Shown: positions 6,287 through 14,668, counted from the stretch's first letter. The stretch is 39,770 bases of DNA from Xanthomarina sp. F2636L (GCF_026410195.1 NZ_JAPMLM010000073.1:13797-53566); one strand, 5' to 3'. The notes: generated by a model not told the origin, from the sequence alone. Program-made: numbers and translations.

Positions 6287-6315
6287 CGTATCTTATACGA
6301 ATATTATGCGTATAA
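6287..6315. promoter_or_regulatory. Palindromic region between divergent genes
   Basis: TTATACG (6293-6299) and CGTATAA (6309-6315) form an inverted repeat with a 9-bp spacer, and CGTAT at 6287-6291 adds a third half-site. It lies between the divergent recombinase and zinc-ribbon genes, which suits an operator or recombinase-binding site controlling both. Confidence 0.4.
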
Positions 6316-6336
6316 AATTCGACTAAGTTCAAGCTT

Positions 6337-6717
6337 ATGAGACTTCAAAAAGAATGTTTGTATTGTAAGAGGCAATTAGTGGGTAGAACTGATAAGAAAT
6401 TTTGTGACCCACAATGTAAAAGTGGTTATCAATATCAAAAGGCAAAAGAACAACCAGAACGCTTTTATAATAAAGTAGATAATCAATTGAAGCTTAACCG
6501 TAAAATATTAAAGGAATATAATAAAGGAGGCAAGGTAACTGTAAGAGCAGAAATTTTAAAAGCGAAAGGATTTAATCCTAATTTCTTCACTCATTATTGG
6601 AAAAATAGTAAAGGGGATGTTTATTTATTTGTATTTGAATATGGCTTTCTAAAAAGAGAAGAGCATGGTATTGAGAAACACATACTCATAAAGTGGCAGG
6701 ATTATATGGATAAATAA
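6337..6717 (+). CDS. Zinc-ribbon protein, unknown function
   Basis: This 126-aa protein has an N-terminal CLYCKRQ...FCDPQCK zinc ribbon (two CxxC-like pairs, residues 7-26), then a basic helical linker (QYQKAKEQPERFYNKVD), and a C-terminal region with aromatic strands (GDVYLFVFEYGFLKREE). It is probably a DNA- or RNA-binding cytoplasmic protein. It is divergent from the recombinase with a shared palindromic intergenic region, so the two may be co-regulated. No family name is certain. Confidence 0.6.
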   Translation: MRLQKECLYCKRQLVGRTDKKFCDPQCKSGYQYQKAKEQPERFYNKVDNQLKLNRKILKEYNKGGKVTVRAEILKAKGFNPNFFTHYWKNSKGDVYLFVFEYGFLKREEHGIEKHILIKWQDYMDK

Positions 6718-6740
6718 TATTGCCTTTACAAACTTATAAT

Positions 6741-7814
6741 TTATTCTTTAAGAGTAAGAATTTTAATCAACCTCTCATTTACATAGTAATTTCCAGTTCC
6801 TAGTTTTTCTTTTCTAAGGATATTATCCTTAGCCAATAGATTCAAGTACTTAGAAGCAGTAATTCTAGAAACTCCTAAATCATTCTCGATGAACTCAATT
6901 TTTGTATATGGATGTTTAAATAAGTTATTTAGTAAATCTTGACTATAAAATTTGTAATTATTTCTAAGCAAGTTTTTGTATTCAAATATTAAATCTTTAA
7001 TTTTTCCAATTAACACAATTGTTTCTTTTGAAATTTGTTCAATACTATCTAGCATATATAGTACCCAATTTTCCCAATTGTCAGTTTCTCTAACTTCTTG
7101 TAAAAGTTTATAATAATCTGCCTTATGTTCGATAATATAACGACTTAAATATAATACTGGTAAATTCAATAAATCATTCATTACTAGATATAAAACATTG
7201 ATAATTCGCCCAGTTCTTCCGTTACCATCGTAAAAAGGATGAATGCTCTCAAATTGAAAATGGATTATTGCCATTTTGACCAAAGGGTCGAACTCAGATT
7301 TAGTTGGATCATTTATGTATTGCTCAAGATTTGTCATTAAATCTAGAATAGTTTTATATTCTTGTGGAGGAGTATAAACTATCTCTCCAGTTAAGGCATT
7401 CTTCAAATTGGTTCCAGGAACTTTTCTAAATCCTGCATTGCTTTTTTCTAATTCTGATTGAATTGCAATAATATCATTGTTAGTTAATATCTTGTTTTTC
7501 TTAATTTGTCCAAACCCTTTTTTTAATGCAGAAATATAGTTTTGAACTTCTTTGGCATTTAATGATTTAAAACCATCAAGATTTAATTCTGCTTTAAATA
7601 TATCATCATGAGTCGTTATAATGTTTTCAATTGCAGAACTGTCTTTAGCCTCTTGAAGCCCTAAAGTGTTTATTAATATGTTTTCATTTGGAATGCTAGA
7701 AACAATTCCTTTTAATTCAGCTAATGCTCTATGTGCTGAAGCTAATTTTTTAAGAACCTTTTTAGTTTCAATATCTTGGTTTAGTGGTAACCTTTTTAAA
7801 TTCTCAGACTCCAT
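6741..7814 (-). CDS. Fic family protein with C-terminal winged helix
   Basis: This 357-aa protein has the Fic motif HPFYDGNGRTGR (residues 192-203), the active site for AMP transfer from ATP to target hydroxyls. An N-terminal inhibitory-helix motif SSAIEN (59-64) fits the S/TxxxE-G/N rule, so this is a class II, self-inhibited Fic protein. Residues about 290-350 form a winged helix (DLGVSRITASKYLNLLA). The length is typical of the Fic/DOC-wHTH group in Bacteroidota. It is monocistronic, with repeated operator-like sites over its promoter, so autoregulation is likely. The target is unknown. It could act in defence or as a toxin. Confidence 0.85.
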   Translation of the reverse strand: MESENLKRLPLNQDIETKKVLKKLASAHRALAELKGIVSSIPNENILINTLGLQEAKDSSAIENIITTHDDIFKAELNLDGFKSLNAKEVQNYISALKKGFGQIKKNKILTNNDIIAIQSELEKSNAGFRKVPGTNLKNALTGEIVYTPPQEYKTILDLMTNLEQYINDPTKSEFDPLVKMAIIHFQFESIHPFYDGNGRTGRIINVLYLVMNDLLNLPVLYLSRYIIEHKADYYKLLQEVRETDNWENWVLYMLDSIEQISKETIVLIGKIKDLIFEYKNLLRNNYKFYSQDLLNNLFKHPYTKIEFIENDLGVSRITASKYLNLLAKDNILRKEKLGTGNYYVNERLIKILTLKE

Positions 7815-7841
7815 AATGTATAGAAATATTGGTTTTCTTTA

Positions 7842-7906
7842 CAAAGATAATTTATTATGATAAAATAAATCTATTTTCTTATCATAAGTTTATTAAATGA
7901 TAAAAT
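7842..7906 (-). promoter_or_regulatory. Fic promoter and operator repeats
   Basis: On the minus strand TATCTTTG (7842-7849) matches the Bacteroidota -7 box TAnnTTTG, about 28 bp from the Fic ATG. Immediately upstream lie TTATGATAA (7854-7862), CTTATCATAAG (7878-7888, palindromic) and AAATGATAAAAT (7895-7906). A weaker TTTATCATCA lies near 7972-7981. Spaced ATGATAA words over a promoter suggest repressor binding, plausibly by the Fic winged helix itself. Confidence 0.5.
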
Positions 7907-8149
7907 ATCCTAATTCTTTTATCAATCTAGTTTTTTGGGAAGTGACTTATTTCAACTAAAATTTCTTTAGTTTTTATCATCACTTTTTTTTGAATGAATT
8001 AGAAGATTATTTGAACAAATAATTTATCTTTGGATTAATATATTGTTTAATCACGTAGACAAAATCTGGAACACGATTTGGAACACGATTTTACGAAAAC
8101 AACAGCTCGAACACCCAGTGTTTGTGTTGAAAAAGCGGTCGAGGTCGGG
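7907..8149. other. AT-rich flank with paired repeats left of att site
   Basis: There is no gene here. A + strand TATCTTTG at 8025-8032 could be a weak promoter reading toward the att repeat. GGAACACGATTT is perfectly repeated in tandem at 8068-8079 and 8080-8091. The same paired 12-mer, slightly diverged, occurs near the other integration site (34435-34458), which suggests an integrase arm site of the element ending here. Confidence 0.4.
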
Positions 8150-8195
8150 CTCATAACCCGAAGGTCACTGGTTCGAGTCCAGTTCCCGCTACTAA
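8150..8195 (+). repeat. attL: 46-bp tRNA-Met(initiator) 3' end duplication
   Basis: A 46-bp sequence from CTCATAACCCGAAGG to CGCTACTAA is repeated exactly at 34505-34550. It is the 3' half of a tRNA with CAT anticodon loop, GGG/CCC anticodon stem, T-arm and 3' acceptor strand, and the three G:C pairs point to initiator tRNA-Met. No matching 5' half is present upstream (only a few bases of anticodon stem), so this is an attachment-site copy and not a working tRNA gene. Confidence 0.85.
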
Positions 8196-8213
8196 CTTAA
8201 AGTAAACTAAATC

Positions 8214-8244
8214 AAAGGGTTGTGTATTCATAACCCTTTTTTTT
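8214..8244 (+). terminator. Rho-independent terminator abutting integrase ATG
   Basis: AAAGGGTT (8214-8221) pairs with AACCCTTT (8232-8239), followed by a T-run that ends exactly at the integrase ATG (8245). It is the terminator expected after the tRNA and would travel with the element. Confidence 0.75.
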
Positions 8245-9636
8245 ATGTCTTCAATTTTAAGTTTTATATTGCAGGTACATGATTCAGTACATGATTTTAC
8301 TATGAAACCCAACTACAATGAACCTAAAATCTACACCGGTGGTGTGGAAATCGACCAATGGTCTAAGCTTACCAAAAAAGAGCAAAAAGATGCTTTAAGC
8401 AAACATTGGTATGTCTATTATTCTTTTCGTGATCCTGAAACTGGATACTTGAAACAGCAACAGCGAATTAAAGGATCTGCTAATGGCTTCAGCACAAGAA
8501 GTGCTCGGTTAAAAATTCTTAAAACTATTCAAAGACAGTTATGGAATGTTCTCGAAGCTGGTTATAATCCTTATTTGCAAGATAACTCTCATGTTAAAAA
8601 GAAACTTATGGGAGAATTACAACCAATAGAAAAAACTAAACCAATTAGCGTCAAAAAGAATACTAAGCCTGAACCTATTGAAATTGTTAAAGAAGTAGTA
8701 GCTGTTGCTCCACAAAAAAAGGAGAAACCTATCATGACTCTCGAAGAAGCTAAAAAATTAGTATTAGATACGAAACAGAAAGTATTAAATACGACTTCCT
8801 TTCCTCAATATAGAAGCCGAATAAATAGATTCTATAAATGGCTTTATGAAAATGACTTTAAGGAAAGTGATGACATTAAAACTATCAACAAAAAGACCGT
8901 AATACAATATCTCAATATTGTATTACAAAATACCAGCCCAAGAAACAGGAACAACACTCGAAATGATCTCAATTCATTTATCGAGACCCTAATCGATAAT
9001 GACGTATTACAAGAAAACTTTATTTCAAGGTTAAAGAAATTGAAATCTACTCCAAAAAGGAATAAATCGTATAATTCAGAACTACTAAAAGATATAAAAG
9101 ATTATATGGATAAAAACGATCCGTTATTATCCTTATTTGTGGATTTTGTGTCATACGGTTTTTTAAGACCTATTGAAGTATGTAGGATAAAAATAGGGGA
9201 TCTAAATTTAAAAGATAAGAAAATGCAAATACAGGCTAAAAACAAGCTTGTTAAAGAGAAGATAATCCCAAATATTTTATTTGACAAACTTCCTGATCTA
9301 AGTGATTTCTCTCCTGAGGATGATTTATTTACAACAAATCAAATAGGAGGACAGTGGGAAGCAAGTGAGGTTAATAAGAGAGATTTCTTTTCCAAAAGAT
9401 TCAAAAAAGTCAAAGACCATTTTGGTTTAAATGTGGATTATGGTCTATACAGTTTTAGACATACGACTATTTCAGAACTTTACAGAGAATTATCTAAAGA
9501 ACCTAATATGTCACCTCATGCTGTTAAGAGTAAATTGATGCTCATAACTGGTCATTCATCAATGTCAGCTTTGGAAAGTTATTTGCGAGATATCGATGCT
9601 CAAATGCCAGAAGATTTTTCACATTTATTAACGTAA
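8245..9636 (+). CDS. Tyrosine integrase of the tRNA-Met island
   Basis: This 463-aa integrase inserts the island into the tRNA 3' end. It has an N-terminal arm-binding region (residues 1-115, WYVYYSFRDPETG), a SAM-like core-binding domain at about 180-270, and a catalytic domain with Arg (YGFLRPIEVCR), YSFRHT at 402-407 (Tyr in place of the usual His of HxxR, Arg405), His437 (TGHSS) and Tyr446. The start at 8245 is supported because the related fragment at 34601 has the same N-terminal extension and the same terminator-ATG junction. A later ATG (8302) would lose residues shared with that homolog. Two 12-bp repeats lie inside the first codons. Confidence 0.85.
   Translation: MSSILSFILQVHDSVHDFTMKPNYNEPKIYTGGVEIDQWSKLTKKEQKDALSKHWYVYYSFRDPETGYLKQQQRIKGSANGFSTRSARLKILKTIQRQLWNVLEAGYNPYLQDNSHVKKKLMGELQPIEKTKPISVKKNTKPEPIEIVKEVVAVAPQKKEKPIMTLEEAKKLVLDTKQKVLNTTSFPQYRSRINRFYKWLYENDFKESDDIKTINKKTVIQYLNIVLQNTSPRNRNNTRNDLNSFIETLIDNDVLQENFISRLKKLKSTPKRNKSYNSELLKDIKDYMDKNDPLLSLFVDFVSYGFLRPIEVCRIKIGDLNLKDKKMQIQAKNKLVKEKIIPNILFDKLPDLSDFSPEDDLFTTNQIGGQWEASEVNKRDFFSKRFKKVKDHFGLNVDYGLYSFRHTTISELYRELSKEPNMSPHAVKSKLMLITGHSSMSALESYLRDIDAQMPEDFSHLLT
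8274..8297. repeat. Paired 12-bp repeat (candidate integrase arm site)
   Basis: GGTACATGATTC and AGTACATGATTT lie in tandem inside the integrase 5' end, about 80 bp from the attL core. They match the pair at 34435-34458 near the right end of the island and the pair at 8068-8091 outside its left end. Confidence 0.45.
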
Positions 9637-9750
9637 TATTTATTCATGTTGATAATTGTAATACAGTGTATTACGTTTTAGCTAATATGTAGTACACGTA
9701 ATATATCGCTTTACACATTACTTAAAGGTAAACAAAAAGACAAACTTAAA
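9637..9750. other. Intergenic palindromes after integrase
   Basis: There is no gene here. GTAATACA-G-TGTATTAC (9658-9674) is a perfect 8-bp palindrome around one base. The word ACGTAATAT recurs around it (9631 and 9710). It could be an operator or part of a replication region. Confidence 0.35.
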
Positions 9751-9800
9751 AGGTGGTGCTAATTTTAGATTATATCTAAAATTAGCACCACCTTTTTTTA
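9751..9800 (+). terminator. Strong rho-independent terminator
   Basis: This is a perfect 20-bp stem (9751-9770 with 9774-9793, TAT loop) beginning AGGTGGTGCTAAT, followed by seven T. It closes the integrase transcription unit. With A-rich sequence before the stem it may work in both directions. Confidence 0.85.
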
Positions 9801-9860
9801 TTTAAATAGTTATTGTTTGGTTATCTATTAGTCAATAATTTAAGTTTTTAACTATTCCTT

Positions 9861-9930
9861 ATCCGTCGAAATCCGTCGAAATCCGTCGGAATCCGTCGGA
9901 ATCCGTCGCAATCCGTCGGAATCCGTCGGC
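9861..9930. repeat. Seven 10-bp iterons
   Basis: Seven head-to-tail copies of ATCCGTCGRA lie in phase with the DNA helix, about 100 bp upstream of a ribbon-helix-helix gene and a RepA-like ATPase gene. Iterons of this kind bind replication initiators or partition proteins. The GC-rich motif stands out from its AT-rich surroundings. Confidence 0.7.
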
Positions 9931-10034
9931 TGCCAATGGGTAGAGTTTTAAGTTTGTGTTTTAATATTTATTTGAGCATCTAAACAAAGAAATATTGAAG
10001 ACAAATAATTACTAATTCAAAAACCATTAAAACT

Positions 10035-10184
10035 ATGAATGAATGCACCAAGAAAACAGGATTAACCATCCGTATTGAAGATGATTTAAGAGACATGCTC
10101 TATGACACCGCAAAACTTAAAGGTGTGACAGTTTCCGAATATGTTCGAGAACTATTATGGGATAAACATTGTATAACACTATAG
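10035..10184 (+). CDS. Ribbon-helix-helix DNA-binding protein
   Basis: This is a 49-aa protein with a strand LTIRIEDDLRDML, a helix and then VTVSEYVRELL, the Arc/CopG/MetJ fold. It probably binds the iterons or its own promoter and controls copy number or excision. The stop TAG is two bases before the ATG of the RepA-like gene (10187), so translation is coupled. Confidence 0.65.
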   Translation: MNECTKKTGLTIRIEDDLRDMLYDTAKLKGVTVSEYVRELLWDKHCITL

Positions 10185-10186
10185 CT

Positions 10187-11239
10187 ATGGGAAAAAAGAA
10201 ACTTATTAAACAAGAAAATCTAGATGCTATCAATGATAACATTGATAAACATCAAAAAGAAACAGAAAAACAAGAGAATAACACCAGTTGCTTTCTTGTT
10301 AAAACTGCAAATCAATGGATAGATGAAGCAAAGTTAAGTCCCATTCCTAAATTATTATTTGATAAATTTTTGTTTGAAGGGGAAGTGTGTGTGCTTTTTG
10401 CAGATACCAATGTGGGTAAATCCATATTGGCTGTACAAATAGCGGATAGTATAAGTAGAGGTAAGGCTATAAAAGGCTTTGAAATTGAGACAAATCCTCA
10501 GAAAGTAGCTTATTTCGATTTTGAACTATCTAATAAACAGTTTGAGAAACGTTACTCAAATAATTATAAAGACCATTATGATTTTCATAAAAACTTATTA
10601 AGGGTAGAAATTAATACCGAAGCCGAAATGCCAAAGAAGTTTAAGGATTATGAGGATTATTTACGTAATTCTTTTGAATTAGTAATAGAAGAATATGGAG
10701 CGAAAGTTTTAATAATTGATAACATTACTTACCTGAAAAGTGATAATGAGAGAGCGAAGGACGCTCTAGTTCTAATGAAGCACTTAAAGTCTATCAATAA
10801 AAAACATGGTGTGTCTATCCTTGTGTTAGCCCATACACCAAAACGTGATGCTACTAAGCCTATCACTAAAAATGATTTATCAGGAAGTAAAATGCTGATG
10901 AACTTTTGCGATAGTGCTTTTGCTATTGGCGAGAGTGCTTCCATGCCTTCTATTCGATATATCAAACAAATAAAACAACGTAATTCAGAACAAGTATTTC
11001 ATTCTGAAAATGTAGCTGTCTGCAAAATTGGAAATCCAAATAACTTTTTAAAGTTTCAATTTGAAGGTTTCGGATCTGAAAGTGAACACCTAAAGCAATA
11101 TACAGCTTCTGATTTATCAGAAAGAGATGATCAAATAATGGACATGAAAGAAGAAGGTTTACCTAATACTCAAATTGCTTCAAGACTCGGTGTTAGTGAA
11201 GGAACAGTAAGGAACACTATAAAACGTTTAGCGGCTTAA
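10187..11239 (+). CDS. RepA-like AAA ATPase/helicase
   Basis: This 350-aa protein has Walker A ADTNVGKS (residues 72-79), Walker B VLIIDNI and a RecA-like fold of the RepA/AAA_25 type. A C-terminal helix-turn-helix (MKEEGLPNTQIASRLGVSEG) follows. The likely role is a hexameric helicase for replication of the excised element, working with the primase-like protein downstream. The ATG at 10187 is preferred over a TTG at 10169, which would overlap the upstream gene. Confidence 0.75.
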   Translation: MGKKKLIKQENLDAINDNIDKHQKETEKQENNTSCFLVKTANQWIDEAKLSPIPKLLFDKFLFEGEVCVLFADTNVGKSILAVQIADSISRGKAIKGFEIETNPQKVAYFDFELSNKQFEKRYSNNYKDHYDFHKNLLRVEINTEAEMPKKFKDYEDYLRNSFELVIEEYGAKVLIIDNITYLKSDNERAKDALVLMKHLKSINKKHGVSILVLAHTPKRDATKPITKNDLSGSKMLMNFCDSAFAIGESASMPSIRYIKQIKQRNSEQVFHSENVAVCKIGNPNNFLKFQFEGFGSESEHLKQYTASDLSERDDQIMDMKEEGLPNTQIASRLGVSEGTVRNTIKRLAA

Positions 11240-11246
11240 GTAGGTT

Positions 11247-11432
11247 ATGGATGCATCAACAGTATATCAAGTAGCTCAGGCACTTCCACAGGAAGAGCAA
11301 GCCAAGCTATTCGCTATGCTAAAAGCAGAATTGTATCCAAAAACTACTAAAAAGCTTAATAAGAATAGTATGCCAGATTATACTGAAGAAGATGCATTAG
11401 AGTACCTTTTTAATAAACTGGGCATACATTAA
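11247..11432 (+). CDS. Small conserved-looking element protein
   Basis: This 61-aa protein has an N-terminal helical region (VYQVAQALPQEEQAKLFAML) and an acidic C-terminus (YTEEDALEYLFNKLGIH). It starts 7 bp after the RepA-like gene and is in the same operon. It is not recognised. It could be an accessory replication or antitoxin-like protein. Confidence 0.5.
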   Translation: MDASTVYQVAQALPQEEQAKLFAMLKAELYPKTTKKLNKNSMPDYTEEDALEYLFNKLGIH

Positions 11433-11440
11433 AAATGACT

Positions 11441-11500
11441 CGTAATCCTCGTAACATTCGTAACCCTTACGAATGTTACGAGTGTTACGAATATTACGAC
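11441..11500. repeat. Nested TCGTAA/TTACGA palindrome
   Basis: A perfect 15-bp stem (11449-11463 with 11467-11481, CCC loop) is built from repeated TTACGA half-sites. Further copies flank it (CGTAAT at 11441, TTACGAATATTACGA at 11485-11499). It lacks a T-run, so it is more like a protein-binding or replication-origin element than a terminator. Confidence 0.5.
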
Positions 11501-11541
11501 TACTAATAAAGATAAAACAAACAACTAAAAATCAGATAATT

Positions 11542-12405
11542 ATGAATTATAAATACTATTTAGATAAATCAAGTAAAAAGTTTCCATGTCCAAAATGTCA
11601 GAAAAAGTCCTTCGTAAAGTATGTTGAAACTGAAACAAAACAATATTTAGAAGATCACGTTGGTAGATGTGATAGAGAAAGTAAATGTGCTTATCATTTC
11701 AGTCCTAAAGGAAATACACCAGTTACAGGACTTATTGTAGATTATAAACCAGAAATACCAACTTTTCACGATCAAGATATTTTCACAGAATTGTGTAATA
11801 ATTATATGAATAATAACCTTGTAAAATTTCTATTAACAGTTTTTGATCCTGTAGATGTCAAAGAGGTAATATTTAAATTTCGTATTGGGACATCAAATCA
11901 CTGGAAAGGAGCTACGGTATTTTTACAGATGGATAGAGATTTAGATATTCATGCTGGAAAGGTGATGTTGTATGACGAGAAAACAGGGAAAAGAGTCAAA
12001 AAACCCTTCAATTGTATTACATGGTTACATCGTGTATTACGAATTAAAGACTTTGTATTACAACAATGCTTATTTGGATTACATAATATAACTGAATGTG
12101 GCATAAAGACTATTGGTATCGTTGAGTCTGAAAAGACAGTACTCTTTATGAGTATCTATAGAAGAGATATTATTTGGATGGCAACAGGGAGTAAAGCAAA
12201 TTTTAAAGAAAAATTAATAGAACCCTTAAAAGGACGTAAAATTATTGCCTTTCCTGATAAAGGCGAATATGAAGATTGGAATAAAAAAGCAGAACAATTA
12301 AGAAAGGATGGTTTTGATATTATGTGTAGTAAACTGTTAGAAGAATATGGTCTCGAAGAAGGTGATGATCTGGTAGATTATATTGTTAATCAGCAAGCAG
12401 CATAA
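11542..12405 (+). CDS. Primase-like zinc-finger/TOPRIM protein (DUF6371-like)
   Basis: This 287-aa protein has an N-terminal zinc finger (CPKCQKK...CDRESKCAYHF, residues 13-50), as in DnaG-type primases. A TOPRIM-like C-terminal half carries IVESEKTVLFMS (catalytic Glu) and IIAFPDKGEYEDW (the acidic motif). It probably makes primers for the element's replication with the RepA-like helicase. The ATG at 11542 is chosen because an earlier TTG frame runs through the palindrome and adds a non-conserved-looking leader. Confidence 0.65.
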   Translation: MNYKYYLDKSSKKFPCPKCQKKSFVKYVETETKQYLEDHVGRCDRESKCAYHFSPKGNTPVTGLIVDYKPEIPTFHDQDIFTELCNNYMNNNLVKFLLTVFDPVDVKEVIFKFRIGTSNHWKGATVFLQMDRDLDIHAGKVMLYDEKTGKRVKKPFNCITWLHRVLRIKDFVLQQCLFGLHNITECGIKTIGIVESEKTVLFMSIYRRDIIWMATGSKANFKEKLIEPLKGRKIIAFPDKGEYEDWNKKAEQLRKDGFDIMCSKLLEEYGLEEGDDLVDYIVNQQAA

Positions 12406-12459
12406 AAAATATTATCAAGGATTAAACTTATGAATTAGTGGTAAACAAAAAAAAGAATC

Positions 12460-12493
12460 TGCATAGTACGCTCAGCTTGCTACGTGCTATGCA
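12460..12493. terminator. Terminator between convergent operons
   Basis: TGCATAGTACG (12460-12470) pairs with CGTGCTATGCA (12483-12493) with one wobble. It is flanked by A-runs before and after, so it can end both the primase-like gene (+) and hsdM (-). Confidence 0.6.
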
Positions 12494-12536
12494 AATTATA
12501 ATTAAAAAAAAAGCAATAAAGTTTTATGTAAACAAC

Positions 12537-14060
12537 TTATTCTGTTTCTCCGTTTATCGTTTCCATTATTTCTCTAAAACTATTCAGTCCAGATTCTATG
12601 TTTTCAATTATTTCATTAGCTAAAATATCTGGGTCTGGCAGATTGTCTAAATCGGTTAAACTTTTGTCTTTTAGCCAAAAAATATCTAAACTCGTTTTGT
12701 CTCTTGCAATAATTTCATCATAAGTGTATTTTCTCCATCTTCCTTCTTCGTTTTCTTCACTCCAAGTTTCTTTGCGCTTGTTAATGTTTTTACCATTATA
12801 TAAGTCTATAAACTCTTGCAGGTGCTCTTCACGCATTGGACTTTTCTTTGGGGTATGATGTACGTTTGTTCTGTAATCATAAAACCAAATGTCTTTTGTC
12901 CAAGGGTCTTTACTTGCAGGCTTGTTGTTAAAAAACAAAACGTTAGCTTTAACTCCTTGAGCATAGAATATTCCTGTTGGTAACCTCAAAATAGTATGTA
13001 ATTCTGTGGTTTTCATTAATTGCTTTCTGACTTCTTCGCCAGCACCACCTTCAAACAAAACATTGTCTGGAAGCACAACAGCTGCTTCTCCGTTTATTTT
13101 TAATTGTGTTTTTATGTGCTGCAAGAAGTTTAATTGCTTATTGGAAGTGGTTTCGCAAAAATCTTGACGATTATAACTTAAATCTTCTTTTACAATTTCT
13201 CCTTGTTCGTTGGTAAAAGTCATACTACTTTTTTTACCAAAAGGCGGATTTGCCAAAACGTAATCGTAACGTTCTCCATCATCTGCAATTAAGGCATCGT
13301 TTGGATTGATGAACGATTCGCCATCTATTTCGCCTATGTTGTGCAAGTACATATTCATTAAGCACATTCTACGTGTGTTGGCAACAATTTCGTTTCCGTA
13401 AAAGGTTTTGTTCTTTAAAAACTCTTTTTCTTCTCGGTCTAATTTGTTATTACCTACAATCCAATCGTAAGCTGCTAAAAAGAAACCTCCAGTTCCACAC
13501 GCTGGGTCGACAATGGTTTTCATTGGTTTTGGCTCTACACAAGCTACCATTGTTTTTATCAATGCTCTAGGTGTAAAATATTGACCTGCTCCACTTTTGG
13601 TGTCTTCTGCATTTTTCTCTAAAAGGCCTTCATAAATTTTACCTTTTATATCTGCTCCCATCATTGACCAATCTTCTTTGTCAATTAGATTGATGACTTT
13701 TAATAGTTTGGCTGGGTCTTGTATTTTGTTTTGGCTTTTGGTAAAAATTTGCCCAAGCGTTCCTTTTTCAGTAGAAAGTGTACGTAATAATTGACTGTAA
13801 AAAGACTCTAACTCTGCACCACGTTTGCTAGATAAGGTTTCCCAATTAGCTATTTCTGCATCTGCAACCTCATTGCCTTCAACATCTTTTAGCTTTGGAA
13901 AAACCAACCCTTTATTATAAGGTGGTTTATTTAACTCGTCTGCCATTTTTAAGAATAGCAAATAAGTAATTTGTTCTAAATAATCTCCATAACCTACACC
14001 ATCATCACGTAGTACGTTAGCAAGGTTCCATATTTTTGATATTATACTTGAGTCTGTCAT
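12537..14060 (-). CDS. hsdM: Type I restriction-modification DNA methyltransferase subunit
   Basis: This is a 507-aa N6-adenine methyltransferase. It has an N-terminal HsdM helical domain (1-150), the AdoMet site VDPACGTGGF (184-193) and catalytic NPPF (271-274). The length is normal for HsdM. It forms the M2S complex with HsdS to methylate the recognition sequence. It is the last gene of the five-gene operon R-S-ptuA-ptuB-M and starts 6 bp after ptuB. Position at the operon end after a nested Septu pair is unusual. Confidence 0.93.
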   Translation of the reverse strand: MTDSSIISKIWNLANVLRDDGVGYGDYLEQITYLLFLKMADELNKPPYNKGLVFPKLKDVEGNEVADAEIANWETLSSKRGAELESFYSQLLRTLSTEKGTLGQIFTKSQNKIQDPAKLLKVINLIDKEDWSMMGADIKGKIYEGLLEKNAEDTKSGAGQYFTPRALIKTMVACVEPKPMKTIVDPACGTGGFFLAAYDWIVGNNKLDREEKEFLKNKTFYGNEIVANTRRMCLMNMYLHNIGEIDGESFINPNDALIADDGERYDYVLANPPFGKKSSMTFTNEQGEIVKEDLSYNRQDFCETTSNKQLNFLQHIKTQLKINGEAAVVLPDNVLFEGGAGEEVRKQLMKTTELHTILRLPTGIFYAQGVKANVLFFNNKPASKDPWTKDIWFYDYRTNVHHTPKKSPMREEHLQEFIDLYNGKNINKRKETWSEENEEGRWRKYTYDEIIARDKTSLDIFWLKDKSLTDLDNLPDPDILANEIIENIESGLNSFREIMETINGETE

Positions 14061-14065
14061 TGTTA

Positions 14066-14668
14066 TTATATTGATATTGCAGATAAAATTCTTCTTTTAA
14101 TGTTGTTCGGTATATTAAAAATATTTTCCAATCGTTCTTGATTCCTTTGAATTGCTCTTGCTCTAGTTCTTTTTTCTGAAGCCAATTCAAATAATTCTAT
14201 TGACTTTATACCTTTAGAGGAGTTATTATTAACTGAAATTAAAACATTAAGGAGTCCATAATTCCATTTATAATGATCATTGTGATTGTCTAAATATGGA
14301 TGAACTATGCTAAACTGACAATTTTGATATACAGGATTTAAAACAGTTATTGGGTCATAGGTATGTTTCATTGAGGAAGAGTTACATAATTGACAAGCTT
14401 TGGCTATATTGTGTGGAGTAAACGTGTATTGAGGATATAGACCTGCACCCTTTGGAGCGATATGCTCTAACTCACCTCTACCAGTTCTATCATAATACAA
14501 TCCACAAAAACAACATTTTTCTCTTTGATTTATGTCAAAATGATTATTCATTGCGGTTTTCAAATTAAGAATACAGTTTTTTCTACTGTCCCATTTATTT
14601 GATACACCATTGACACAATTTTGTTCATTTACATTATACAGATAAGGACTGTTAAGTTGATTTATCAT
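14066..14668 (-). CDS. ptuB: Septu HNH nuclease PtuB-like
   Basis: This 200-aa HNH nuclease has the metal-binding/catalytic set CCFC (52-55), EHIAPK with His69, Asn87 and CQLC (92-95). The HxxPKG spacing and CxxC pair fit PtuB of Septu antiphage systems. The ATG overlaps the ptuA stop (ATGA-type overlap, 14665-14668), so the two are translationally coupled. It is expected to cleave DNA when released or activated by the ATPase during phage infection. Confidence 0.8.
   Translation of the reverse strand: MINQLNSPYLYNVNEQNCVNGVSNKWDSRKNCILNLKTAMNNHFDINQREKCCFCGLYYDRTGRGELEHIAPKGAGLYPQYTFTPHNIAKACQLCNSSSMKHTYDPITVLNPVYQNCQFSIVHPYLDNHNDHYKWNYGLLNVLISVNNNSSKGIKSIELFELASEKRTRARAIQRNQERLENIFNIPNNIKRRILSAISI

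Noticed and set aside
8131-8195. Complete tRNA-Met gene
   Set aside because: The 3' half is perfect but the acceptor 5' strand and D-arm are missing; only an att-site fragment is supported.
9861-9930. CRISPR array
   Set aside because: The 10-bp units are contiguous with no spacers, and there are no cas genes.
12438-12623. Small plus-strand gene overlapping hsdM end
   Set aside because: The frame runs through the terminator hairpin and the 3' end of hsdM; it shows no coding character.
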